Part shown: positions 25,695-34,105 of the stretch, one piece after another
Position numbering within the stretch: position 1 is the first letter of the stretch
How the letters are laid out: every line of letters starts with the position of its first letter
Origin: Lachnospiraceae bacterium
GTDB taxonomy: Bacteria; Bacillota; Clostridia; Lachnospirales; Lachnospiraceae
Assembly (NCBI GenBank): GCA_021205755.1
Contig: JAJPWX010000088.1
Span: 1-47,331, forward strand
DNA length: 47,331 bases
Direction of reading: 5' to 3'
Notes under the pieces: model-generated
What the model was told of the DNA's origin: nothing
The model's input: only the letters and a program-made list of their open reading frames with translations
The model's database searches: none
Position numbers and translations under genes: made by a program

Positions 25695-26857
25695 CAGTTT
25701 TTGAGGCTCTCCTCCAACCGCGTCAGTCCCTCGCGCACCATAGAGCTTGGGCAGGCTACATTCATGCGCAGAAAGCCTTCCCCGTCTTTGCCATACTGAC
25801 TGCCGGAACAAAGATACAATCCGGATTTTTCCCGGATTCGATGCGCCAGATCCGGATCTTCCCCTGGGACGCCTGGTATCGCACGGCCGTCCATCCATAC
25901 CAGATACGTTGCCTGCGACGGTATAACTGTCAGCTGAGGAATATGCTTCTCAACGTATTCCTCGACTGTTTTTTTATTCTGATCAACATACACGCGCAGC
26001 TCATCCAGCCACGGACCGCCTTTTGTGAAAGCAGCGATGGCGGCGTCTACCGCAAACGCGTTCGGCTCTCCCACTTCATCCGTGTTCAGTCCCCTCCAGA
26101 CCTTGTGCCGCAGTGTCTCATTCGGAACCGCCACAGCCGCGGTTTGCAGACCAGCCAGATTAAAGGTTTTTGTCGGCGCAATACAGGTCACACTGTTCTC
26201 CCGGCAGGCTTCCGATACGGAAGCAAAGGGAATGTAACCACACCCTGGCGCCGTGATATCACAGTGAATCTCATCAGAAATGACAATCACATGATATTTC
26301 CGGCAAAGCTCACCGATTTTTGCGAGCGTTTCTCTGTCCCAGATGTTGCCAGTGGGGTTTTGCGGGTTACACAAAATCATCAGGCTTGTCTGGGGATCGG
26401 CAAGCTTTTCTTCCAGGTCAGCAAAATCCATGCGGTATGTTTTTCCGTCATATTTCAGAGGATTTTCCAGCACCTGTCGTCCGTTATTAAGGATGGAATT
26501 GAAGAAAATATTGTAGGTCGGTGTCTGCAAAACGACCTTTTCTGCGGGTGTGGTCAGCTTTCGTACCATGCTGGAGATGGCCGGGACAATACCGGTGCAA
26601 AAGACCAGCCAGTCTTTTTGCATCCGGAAAGAATGGCGGCTCTCCCACCAGTCCCCGTAAGCCTGGCACCATGCATCCGGAATACATGTATATCCAAATA
26701 CACCGTGCGCCGCCCGCGCTTCTATCGCAGCACGGATCTCCGGCGCCGCCGCAAAATCCATATCCGCCACCCACATGGGCAGCTCGTTCTCTTTTACATT
26801 CCATTTTTCAGAGTAAGTATTTTTCCGGTTAATCGGAGTATCAAAATCATAAATCAT
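25694..26857 (-). CDS. MalY/PatB-type PLP-dependent aminotransferase (C-S lyase)
   Basis: A 387-aa fold-type I PLP enzyme. It starts MIYDFDTPINRKNTYSEKWN and has LPMWVADMDFAAAPEI, the MalY/PatB signature for cystathionine/cysteine beta-lyases. The active-site Lys is in CIAPTKTFNLAGLQTAAV, with NPQNPTG and VISDEIHCDI as cofactor-binding blocks. The likely reaction is cleavage of cystathionine or other C-S substrates to a thiol, pyruvate and ammonia. GGAGAAAATGGC precedes the ATG. It follows the DUF3737 gene by 48 bases and may be co-transcribed with it. Confidence 0.93.
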   Translation of the reverse strand: MIYDFDTPINRKNTYSEKWNVKENELPMWVADMDFAAAPEIRAAIEARAAHGVFGYTCIPDAWCQAYGDWWESRHSFRMQKDWLVFCTGIVPAISSMVRKLTTPAEKVVLQTPTYNIFFNSILNNGRQVLENPLKYDGKTYRMDFADLEEKLADPQTSLMILCNPQNPTGNIWDRETLAKIGELCRKYHVIVISDEIHCDITAPGCGYIPFASVSEACRENSVTCIAPTKTFNLAGLQTAAVAVPNETLRHKVWRGLNTDEVGEPNAFAVDAAIAAFTKGGPWLDELRVYVDQNKKTVEEYVEKHIPQLTVIPSQATYLVWMDGRAIPGVPGEDPDLAHRIREKSGLYLCSGSQYGKDGEGFLRMNVACPSSMVREGLTRLEESLKN

Positions 26858-26879
26858 GCCATTTTCTCCATCTTTTTTG

Positions 26880-26891
26880 GTAACTGTTCAG
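26880..26891. repeat. Copy of the GTAACTGTTCAG 12-mer
   Basis: Identical to the left end of the structured element at 24449-24460. It sits in the 48-base gap between the aminotransferase and DUF3737 genes and is probably a remnant of the same repeat family. Confidence 0.35.
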
Positions 26892-26905
26892 CACAGCTGT
26901 ACGTT

Positions 26906-27754
26906 TTATTGTTTGCAGATAATCGTTGTTTTTTCGGGATCAATCTTATCCCGCTCCATAATCAGTTCCCCGATGGACTCTGCGCGGATTATGCCGCCGG
27001 ACGGGTTGAGCACACTGTCGATAGGACTGTCGATTTCGGCGTCCACGGTTGAATATTCAAAAGCCAGCGTGGTATTGATCAGTTTACAGTTTTTCATCAC
27101 AAGGTTGTCAATGTAGCACATCCCCTGCAGACTCTCGACCGTACAGTTGATCAGCGTCAGGTTCTTTGCGTTCCAGCCCAGATATTCTCCGGAAATGAAG
27201 GTATCATAAACGGTGATGTTTTCACTGTTCCAGAACGAGTCCTTCGAGAGTAGGCGCGAATTACGGATTTCTACATTTTTTGCGCCGTCAAAGGAATAAT
27301 TTCCATACAGCGTGAATCTGTCGATAGTCATATTTTCACAGTTCATGGCAAAATAATCCCCCTTTGCCATCACCTGTTCCATCCGCACATCCTTACAGCT
27401 CCAGATTGTCTCCGCAGCGTTCGGAAAAGAGACATTGCGAAGCGTAAGATCCTTACAGCGGCGGAAGTTTTTTGGTGCTTCAATTGCGCAATCCTCCACT
27501 GCGATATGATCCGTATACCACACACCGGCACGTCCCATCTCAAACCAGGTGCTGTTTTTTACCGAGATGTTTTTTGCATACCAGAGCGGATATTTCCACT
27601 TGAACATACAGCCGTCCAGCTCGATATTCCGGCTTTCCTTCAACGGAGATTCCCCATCGTCAAAAATGGTATCAGTAATTTTCAGATCATGCCCCTGAAA
27701 AAGAGCCCTCTCTCCGGTCAGGAATTTCTGATGTATTTGTGTTTTCTCTTCCAT
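26906..27754 (-). CDS. DUF3737 right-handed beta-helix protein
   Basis: A 282-aa protein built of short repeats of about 20 residues with the pattern xNhxhxxSxFxxxxxxWxxxxh (for example NIELDGCMFKWKYPLWYAKN and NVEIRNSRLLSKDSFWNSEN), ending LINTTLAFEYSTVDAEI. This matches the DUF3737 beta-helix family found in gut Firmicutes and Bacteroidetes. There is no signal peptide, so it is cytoplasmic. The enzymatic role is unknown; the fold is used by polysaccharide lyases and by structural proteins. GGGAGG precedes the ATG. The aminotransferase follows downstream. Confidence 0.88.
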   Translation of the reverse strand: MEEKTQIHQKFLTGERALFQGHDLKITDTIFDDGESPLKESRNIELDGCMFKWKYPLWYAKNISVKNSTWFEMGRAGVWYTDHIAVEDCAIEAPKNFRRCKDLTLRNVSFPNAAETIWSCKDVRMEQVMAKGDYFAMNCENMTIDRFTLYGNYSFDGAKNVEIRNSRLLSKDSFWNSENITVYDTFISGEYLGWNAKNLTLINCTVESLQGMCYIDNLVMKNCKLINTTLAFEYSTVDAEIDSPIDSVLNPSGGIIRAESIGELIMERDKIDPEKTTIICKQ

Positions 27755-27779
27755 TATAATAGAACCTCCCTATTTTACG

Positions 27780-27819
27780 CGGATGGGGAACACGATTTCT
27801 TCCCATCCGTTGCATTTTT
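27780..27819 (+). terminator. Hairpin with plus-strand T-tract
   Basis: An 8-bp stem CGGATGGG/CCCATCCG followed by TTGCATTTTT on the plus strand. Both flanking genes are on the minus strand, so its orientation has no obvious client. Confidence 0.45.
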
Positions 27820-27838
27820 AGCTAATCAGTTCGTGAAC

Positions 27839-27859
27839 GTGTGCGACGCACACTTTTTT
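27839..27859 (+). terminator. Second hairpin with plus-strand T-tract
   Basis: A 6-bp stem GTGTGC/GCACAC with a GAC loop followed by six T on the plus strand, just downstream (minus sense) of the ABC exporter stop. It might still act as a stem for the minus-strand transcript. Confidence 0.45.
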
Positions 27860-27881
27860 ATCCAATAGCAAATGAATCCGG

Positions 27882-29855
27882 TCATCTGCCGTCTAGCTTC
27901 TCCATATGCGACTGGAGCATATATAACTCATAGTAACGCCCCTGCGCGTCGATCAGCTCCTGATGTGTTCCTCTCTCAAGAATCTCTCCGTGAGAAAGCA
28001 CAAAAATCTGGTCGGCATGACGGACGGTTGAAAGACGGTGCGCCACGATGAGCATGGTTCCGATGGAGCGCATACGCTCTAAGGAATCCTGTATCAGAAT
28101 TTCTGTCTCGGTATCAATGTTCGCGGTCGCCTCATCCAGAATCATGACTGACGGATGATGAAGGATGGTGCGGGCAAAGGGCAAAAGCTGGCGCTGTCCG
28201 GCGGAGAAATTACTGCCCCGCTCGCGGACCTCTTCATCCAGCCCATGCTCCAGGCGGTTGATAAAACCGTCTGCGTTTACATATCGGCAGACATCCATGA
28301 TCTCCTCATCCGTTATTTTCCTGCCATCGAAACTCTCCGCAGTTTCCACACGCTCCTTATCCGCAGAAACGCTCGTTTTGTTTTTCACGCCTGATAAAGC
28401 GGACGAGGTATCCTCAAGGATGATATTGCTGCGAATGGTGCCTGAAAAAAGAAACACATCCTGCAGCATCTGTCCAATCTGGCGGCGCAAGCAATCCGTT
28501 TTTATTTTCCGGATGTCGATCCCATCAATGAGAATTTCTCCCTTCTGGAATTCATAGTTTCGTGTGAGCAAGGCCAGAATCGTTGTCTTACCGGAACCGG
28601 TCGCGCCGACAAAAGCTGCTGTTTCTCCCGCATTGACGTGGAAAGAAACACCCTTTAGTACCCATTCGCCGGGAATGTAGGCGAACCATACGTCTTTGAA
28701 TTCAATCTCCCCGCGAAGCCTGGGAACCTCAATCGCATCCTCGGCATCGGTCATTTCCAGCGGCAGATCCAGAAGTGAAAACACCTTCTCCGCGGACGCA
28801 AACGCCGACTGCAGCCAGTTGAACTGTTCCGCCAGATTCTGGATCGGATCGAAAAACTTGGAAATGTACATATAAAAGGAAACGATCGTTCCGCTGGTCA
28901 ATGTCTGGCCGAGAAACGTGGTATCCTCAAGATATCCTTTTCCGCCCAGATACAGGAGGCAGAGTACCGAGCTGATATAAAGCATATAAATCAAAGGGCG
29001 GAAAATTCCGAATACAAATACCTGCTCTCCTCTGGCTCGCCCGAGAGCCTTGCTTTTTGCGGAAAATTCTTTATTTTTTGTCTCTTCCCGGTTGAAAATC
29101 TGCGTGACCTTAATGCCGGAAAGGTTTTCGGAAAGCCAGGTATTGATATCAGTAGTACAGTCCTTCACTTTGCGGTACGCACGCCGCGAAAATTTCTGAA
29201 AGATGACAGTGAACAACACGATAAATGGTACGAAACAGAGTACCATCAGGGTCAGTTCATAGTTCAGCACCAGCATGGCGGCAAGCACGCCTACAATTAC
29301 GAAACAGTTTTTCAAAAGCCGTGCCAGAAGGCTGGTGAACATCAGTGAAATTGCGTTGGTGTCATTTGTCACACGGGTCACCAGCTTGCCGACCGGAATC
29401 TCGGTCAGCTGTGCATGCGAGAATGCCTCAATGTGCGTAAACAGTTCCTCTCTCATGCGGGAGATAATCCGCTGTCCGACCTTCTGTAAAATAATCGCCT
29501 GAAAATACGAGCACACCATGGAAACCACGAGAATCACTGCGTAAACAGCCACATAACGGAACAGCGGCTGTAAGGTAAAATCGCCCGCTACCAGGTTCTC
29601 GATTCTTCCTACAATCAGCGGAGAGAGAATATCATAGGCGATGGAAAACAGCATCAGGAACAATACCAGCAAAAACTGTTTCCAGTACGGTTTCGCGTAC
29701 AGGAGCAGGCGCTTTAATATCACGCTGTCCTTCATATGTCGCTCAAATCCCATGGATTCTTTTTTATCTTTTACCAGCACGTAAGCCAGGATGAGCACCG
29801 CGCTGATTGTACCGATGATCGCACCCACCAGCAAAAGGGGAAAATATTCACGCAT
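27882..29855 (-). CDS. ABC exporter half-transporter B (consensus ATPase site)
   Basis: A 657-aa fused membrane/ATPase protein of the multidrug or lipid exporter type. An extra N-terminal helix (residues about 5-28) precedes the usual six-helix domain (about 50-340). The ATPase domain has GATGSGKTT (Walker A), LQDVFLF (Q-loop), VMILDEATANID (Walker B with Glu) and IVAHRLSTV (H-loop). The signature is the non-canonical FSAGQ. About 30 extra polar residues lie between the Q-loop and the signature (near 510-540). It overlaps its partner gene by 8 bases, so the two form a heterodimer. Substrate unknown. Confidence 0.93.
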   Translation of the reverse strand: MREYFPLLLVGAIIGTISAVLILAYVLVKDKKESMGFERHMKDSVILKRLLLYAKPYWKQFLLVLFLMLFSIAYDILSPLIVGRIENLVAGDFTLQPLFRYVAVYAVILVVSMVCSYFQAIILQKVGQRIISRMREELFTHIEAFSHAQLTEIPVGKLVTRVTNDTNAISLMFTSLLARLLKNCFVIVGVLAAMLVLNYELTLMVLCFVPFIVLFTVIFQKFSRRAYRKVKDCTTDINTWLSENLSGIKVTQIFNREETKNKEFSAKSKALGRARGEQVFVFGIFRPLIYMLYISSVLCLLYLGGKGYLEDTTFLGQTLTSGTIVSFYMYISKFFDPIQNLAEQFNWLQSAFASAEKVFSLLDLPLEMTDAEDAIEVPRLRGEIEFKDVWFAYIPGEWVLKGVSFHVNAGETAAFVGATGSGKTTILALLTRNYEFQKGEILIDGIDIRKIKTDCLRRQIGQMLQDVFLFSGTIRSNIILEDTSSALSGVKNKTSVSADKERVETAESFDGRKITDEEIMDVCRYVNADGFINRLEHGLDEEVRERGSNFSAGQRQLLPFARTILHHPSVMILDEATANIDTETEILIQDSLERMRSIGTMLIVAHRLSTVRHADQIFVLSHGEILERGTHQELIDAQGRYYELYMLQSHMEKLDGR

Positions 29856-31740
29856 GGCTGCTCCTCCTCTCTGGCCTGGATGGATTCTCAGATGTCTTGC
29901 CGGACATTTCTTCTTCCAGTCTTTGCAAGTCTACCATCTTCCGGTACGCTTCACAGGTTTTATATAATTCCTCATGAGAACCTACCGCACCCAAACAGCC
30001 ATCCTCCAGAAAGATAATTTTATCCATTGTCTCCACGGTCGAAATACGGTGCGCGATCAAAATGGTCGTCTTTCCAGTCCGTTCCTTTAAATGGTCAAGA
30101 ATCACGCGTTCTGTCCCTGTATCGACCGCAGACACCGAGTCATCCAGAATCAGGATCGAAGCGTCCTTCATCAGGGCGCGGGCAATGGAAATACGCTGCT
30201 TCTGTCCGCCGGAAACCGTCACGCCGCGCTCCCCAAGGATGGTCTCATAACCGTCCGTAAACCCGGAAATATCTTCAGCGACATCCGCCGCAACCGCCGC
30301 AGAGCGGATTCTTGCAGCCAGACTGCCTGTATCGCATCTTTCTGTGTTAGCCTTTTTCCACATTTCACGATCAGCCTGGTCAGATTCTGTCCATACCCTT
30401 TTGTCAACAGCAAATGAAATATTATTCGCGATTGTATCGGAGAATAAGAAGTTATCCTGCGGCACATACGCACAGCCGTCCCGCAGCGAATGGATGGAAA
30501 TGGAATTTACATCATGTCCATCTATAAATAAGGTGCCGTCTTTTACATTATATGTACGCAAAATCAGATCTACCAGTGTGGTCTTTCCCGCACCGGTGCG
30601 CCCGACGATACCGACACTCTCTCCCGCCTCGATGGTAAAGGAGATATCTTTTAGCACATCAAAATCTCCGCCCGGATAGCGGAACGAAAGATGGCGGAAC
30701 TCAATTTTCCCCTGCACTTTCTCAAGATTTTCCACGCCTTCCCGGTCTTTGACATCGATCGGTGCGTCAAGAAGCTCACTGACGCGGTTCACAGAGGCTT
30801 TTCCGCGCGAGGACTTTTCGATCAGCATCGCGATTGCCATAAATGGCCACACGATAGAAGTAAAATAGCCGATGTATTCAATCAGCATTCCGGCGTCGAA
30901 CTGCCTATTGTATACAAGATAGCCGCCGTAGCCGAGGATGACGCAGATCACGGATTCAATGAATAGGGTAACGGTAATATCCAGCAGGGTGGAAATCCGT
31001 GTATAAGACACATTCGTGTCCTCGTTTTGCAGGTTCAGTTTGCAAAACGCCCGCAGCTCCTGGTATTCTTTGACAAACGCTTTTATCACAGCAATGCCGG
31101 AGAAATTCTCCTGCGCAAAATCAGACAGATCCGAAAAAGCCTCCTGACGCAGTTCCCAGCGTTTCTCCATAATTTTTCCAAGCGTCAGGCCAATCACGCA
31201 GAGAAACACCAGCGGTATCAATGCGAATGCGGTGAGCAGCAGGTTCATCTGAAGCATTTTATAAAAAGCCATTCCGCCCAGCACCAGAGCGTCGCAGAAC
31301 ATTAGCACGCCGTCGCCAAAGCATTCCTGTATCGTGTCGAGGTCATTCGTATACAGGCTCATCAGTGAACCGACCTTATTTTCCTGATAATATTGCTGTG
31401 AAAGATCCTTGCTGTGTTCAAACATCCGGCAGCGCAGATCTGTCTCCACGCGAATTGCCGAGCCAAAAAAACAGACGCGCCACAGGAAGCGTCCGATTAC
31501 CATTGCAAGGATAATAAAAATCATCGGCAGACAGACCTCATCGAGAAGTACATCCATGGTAAAATCCACCGTAATCCCATCGACAACCGCCTGGCCGGTA
31601 TTTACGCCATTCACCACGATGCGGTAAAGCTCCGGCACCAGCAGCTGGAAATAATCCACCAGCACAAGAGCCGCTATGCCGAGCAGCAGAATCGGCGCGT
31701 TTTTCAGGTAGTAACGATTTACGTGCTTTCCAAATATCAT
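29848..31740 (-). CDS. ABC exporter half-transporter A (degenerate ATPase site)
   Basis: A 630-aa partner of the downstream ABC gene. A six-helix membrane domain (about 15-310) is followed by an ATPase domain with GRTGAGKTT, VPQDNFLFSD, the canonical signature VSGGQKQRI and ILIAHRISTV. The Walker B reads ILILDDSVSAVD, with Asp in place of the catalytic Glu. Together with the FSAGQ signature of the partner this makes one degenerate composite ATP site, the established pattern of heterodimeric exporters such as TM287/288 and BmrCD. About 27 extra residues lie before the signature (KRVWTESDQADREMWKKA region). It is first in the operon. Confidence 0.93.
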   Translation of the reverse strand: MIFGKHVNRYYLKNAPILLLGIAALVLVDYFQLLVPELYRIVVNGVNTGQAVVDGITVDFTMDVLLDEVCLPMIFIILAMVIGRFLWRVCFFGSAIRVETDLRCRMFEHSKDLSQQYYQENKVGSLMSLYTNDLDTIQECFGDGVLMFCDALVLGGMAFYKMLQMNLLLTAFALIPLVFLCVIGLTLGKIMEKRWELRQEAFSDLSDFAQENFSGIAVIKAFVKEYQELRAFCKLNLQNEDTNVSYTRISTLLDITVTLFIESVICVILGYGGYLVYNRQFDAGMLIEYIGYFTSIVWPFMAIAMLIEKSSRGKASVNRVSELLDAPIDVKDREGVENLEKVQGKIEFRHLSFRYPGGDFDVLKDISFTIEAGESVGIVGRTGAGKTTLVDLILRTYNVKDGTLFIDGHDVNSISIHSLRDGCAYVPQDNFLFSDTIANNISFAVDKRVWTESDQADREMWKKANTERCDTGSLAARIRSAAVAADVAEDISGFTDGYETILGERGVTVSGGQKQRISIARALMKDASILILDDSVSAVDTGTERVILDHLKERTGKTTILIAHRISTVETMDKIIFLEDGCLGAVGSHEELYKTCEAYRKMVDLQRLEEEMSGKTSENPSRPERRSSHA

Positions 31741-31777
31741 ACCGTTTTCTCTGTTCCTTTCTCCAGTGACAAAAAGA

Positions 31778-31808
31778 CTGTGATAAAGCTTGAAGCATTA
31801 TATCACAG
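31778..31808. promoter_or_regulatory. Operator-like inverted repeat on the ABC exporter promoter
   Basis: Perfect 8-bp arms CTGTGATA/TATCACAG with a 15-base spacer, overlapping the -10 and the start of transcription of the exporter promoter. The position suits a repressor. No regulator gene is adjacent. Confidence 0.6.
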
Positions 31809-31825
31809 CCCTTTGTTGGTGTCCA
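31797..31825 (-). promoter_or_regulatory. Promoter of the ABC exporter operon
   Basis: On the minus strand TGGACA, 17 bases, TATAAT; predicted start near 31790. Confidence 0.7.
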
Positions 31826-31903
31826 GAAGTATATTTTCAGTGTAATTATCGCCGGATTCCTCCGGTGAAATGAAATCGGTACAGAAACAGGGGATTGTGC
31901 ACC

Positions 31904-31932
31904 TTGTTTTTTTCATAGCAAAATGTTAAAAT
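31904..31932 (+). promoter_or_regulatory. Promoter of the MoxR-DUF58 operon
   Basis: TTGTTT, 17 bases, TAAAAT on the plus strand; predicted start near 31939. The leader holds an ACACGC...GCGTGT stem around 31952-31986. Confidence 0.5.
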
Positions 31933-32023
31933 ACCTTTTAATTTAGATACACGCTGCGCATGTTGTAAATGGCCTGCGCGTGTCCTGAAGTACAGAATTT
32001 GGATGACGCAAAAGAGGAAAAAG

Positions 32024-32974
32024 ATGGACTGTACAATTTTTTTGAAAAATTCAGAACGGGTGGTACAGAACTGCTCGAAGGTAATTGTTGGCAAGGAGGA
32101 CAAGATACGCCTGATTTTCACAGCGTTTCTCTGCTCTGGCCATGTGCTTCTGGAAGATGTGCCCGGAACGGGCAAGACGATGCTTTTACGTGCCTTTGCA
32201 AAAACAATCGGCAGCGGATTTAAGCGGATCCAGTTTACACCGGATTTGCTGCCGTCGGATTTGACAGGGATTAATTTTTATAACCAGAAGAAGGGCGATT
32301 TCGAATTCCGTCAGGGACCGCTTTTTACAAATATCGTACTGGCGGATGAGATTAACCGGGCTACTCCGCGGACCCAGTCGAGCCTCCTTGAGGCAATGGA
32401 AGAAAGCCAGATTACCGTGGATGGAACGACTTATCCGATGGCAGAACCATTTTTTGTCATGGCAACGCAGAACCCAGTGGAGTCCTATGGCACTTTCCCG
32501 CTTCCGGAGGCACAGCTGGATCGCTTTTTCATGAAAATCAATCTCGGATATATGAGCCGTGAGCAGGAAATGTCTGTCATTTCCGGGGAACCCTCTGCCA
32601 GGAAGCTTGACGAATTAACAGCTGTTGTCTCGCCGGAGGATATCCGCGAGATGAAAGTCGAATATCCGAACGTACATGTTGAGCAGGATGTTTTGGCATA
32701 TATGATGGATATTGTAGAAAAGACCAGAAACGAAAGCCGTTTTGTCACGGGCGTATCGACGAGGGGCGCGCTTGCGCTTTACCACGCCTCCCAGGTAACA
32801 GCTGCGTGTACAGGCAGAGATTTTGTCATTCCGGAGGATGTGATCTCCGTGGCTCCTTACGTGCTGAGCCACAGGATTCTATCCAAAGGCTCCGAAAGCT
32901 ATGAGGACACCAAAAAGTACCTGGATCGCCTGATCGGGGAAGTGCCGGTGCCGCTGGAAGACCTGAATAAATGA
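32024..32974 (+). CDS. MoxR-family AAA+ ATPase
   Basis: A 316-aa chaperone-like ATPase. It has EDVPGTGKTM (Walker A, about residue 45), IVLADEINRATPRTQSSLLEAM (Walker B and pre-sensor region), FFVMATQNPVE (sensor 1), and LPEAQLDRFFMKI (Arg finger region). The C-terminal lid has GVSTRGALALYHASQ (sensor 2). MoxR proteins typically act with VWA-domain partners to assemble or activate protein complexes; here the partner is the overlapping DUF58 gene. The ATG at 32024 has AGAGGA eight bases upstream; an earlier ATG at 32003 has none. Confidence 0.93.
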   Translation: MDCTIFLKNSERVVQNCSKVIVGKEDKIRLIFTAFLCSGHVLLEDVPGTGKTMLLRAFAKTIGSGFKRIQFTPDLLPSDLTGINFYNQKKGDFEFRQGPLFTNIVLADEINRATPRTQSSLLEAMEESQITVDGTTYPMAEPFFVMATQNPVESYGTFPLPEAQLDRFFMKINLGYMSREQEMSVISGEPSARKLDELTAVVSPEDIREMKVEYPNVHVEQDVLAYMMDIVEKTRNESRFVTGVSTRGALALYHASQVTAACTGRDFVIPEDVISVAPYVLSHRILSKGSESYEDTKKYLDRLIGEVPVPLEDLNK

Positions 32975-34035
32975 TTCTGCTGATCACGGTATTTGCCGTT
33001 GTACTTTATTTTGTTGAAAAATATTCTCTGAAGCACGTATTGGATCAGGTCACGTTCTGCACTTCTCTGGACAGGGTTGTGGTGGAACCCGGAGAGGCTT
33101 TTTCCTGGTCGATCACCATCCGGAATGGGAAACGAATGATGGTTCCCTATCTCCGACTGCGCGAGCTTGTACCGGAAGGGCTTATATTCACAGACGGGAG
33201 TGGAAAAGTCGGTGATAAATGGTGCTCCTGGCTGGTTTCGACTCTTTATCTCGGGCGACACCAGAAGGTTGTCTTAAACCGGGAGGTATTCATACCAAAG
33301 CGCGGCCGCTATTTTTTCCGCGGCGCATCTGTGGATGCGGGAGATTTCCTTGGACTTCGTTCCGTTACAGATACCTATCCGGAGCTGCGGGAAATCGTAG
33401 TAAAGCCGCAGCGATGCGATTTGTCAGAGCCTGGGGAGCTTTTAGGCGGGTATCTTGGTGAAAACTCTGTAAGAAACAGCCTGATGGAAGACCCAATCCA
33501 GACGGCTGGTTTCCGGGACTATACCGGAAGGGAGCCTTTCCGGGCAATCAGCTGGAGCCAAAGCGCCAGATACAATCGCTTACTGGTGAAGCAATATGAG
33601 AATACCGCCGAATTCTCCTGCACAGTTCTTTTAAATACAGACTGTCCAAGACGGGAAAATCAGGAACTGCTTCTGGAGCAATGCTTTTCCATTGTCCGCA
33701 GCGTATGTGAAATTCTGGAGAAGAAGAAGATTTCCTATGACTTCCAGACAAACGGATGTATCGCCGGACCGATGGGGGACTGGAATCATATCTGTGAAGG
33801 CCTGGGTGCAGCCCATCTGGAAACTGTCCTGGAAGGACTGGGGCGCATGACTTACGATATCAGGGAATCAGAAGCGGATTTTTGGGAGCGGGAAATACGA
33901 AATGCCCAGAATAGAAAAAGCATCATCCTTGTTACTCCGGCAGACGAGGAAACCGCCCGCGCGGCAGCCGCACGTTTTGAAAGAAAACTACGAAAGAAAG
34001 TCCTGTTGCTCTGCGCAGATGCATTGTATTCATAA
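32971..34035 (+). CDS. DUF58 (VWA-like) protein
   Basis: A 354-aa protein. A hydrophobic N-terminal segment (ILLITVFAVVLYFVEK) anchors it. Two beta-rich regions (EAFSWSITIRNGKRM; GRYFFRGASVDAGDFLGL) follow, then the DUF58 signature REPFRAISWSQSARYNRLLVKQYENT at about residues 188-213. The C-terminal part has a VWA-like fold but no complete DxSxS site is visible. Its ATG overlaps the MoxR stop (ATGA), showing tight translational coupling. Role inferred from the family: client or effector of MoxR in envelope-related assembly. Confidence 0.9.
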   Translation: MILLITVFAVVLYFVEKYSLKHVLDQVTFCTSLDRVVVEPGEAFSWSITIRNGKRMMVPYLRLRELVPEGLIFTDGSGKVGDKWCSWLVSTLYLGRHQKVVLNREVFIPKRGRYFFRGASVDAGDFLGLRSVTDTYPELREIVVKPQRCDLSEPGELLGGYLGENSVRNSLMEDPIQTAGFRDYTGREPFRAISWSQSARYNRLLVKQYENTAEFSCTVLLNTDCPRRENQELLLEQCFSIVRSVCEILEKKKISYDFQTNGCIAGPMGDWNHICEGLGAAHLETVLEGLGRMTYDIRESEADFWEREIRNAQNRKSIILVTPADEETARAAAARFERKLRKKVLLLCADALYS

Positions 34036-34105
34036 CCTGTTTTTTATATACAGGTGACGCACATGGAAGTTTGGAAAGAAACTGCATGAGGGGGGATTGA
34101 CGAAT

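Noticed and set aside
25655..27052. A 465-codon plus-strand frame opposite the MalY/PatB-type gene
   Set aside because: It is antisense to a clearly recognised aminotransferase, has no ribosome site or recognisable domain, and its composition (many Arg, His, Pro, Cys) is that of a shadow frame.
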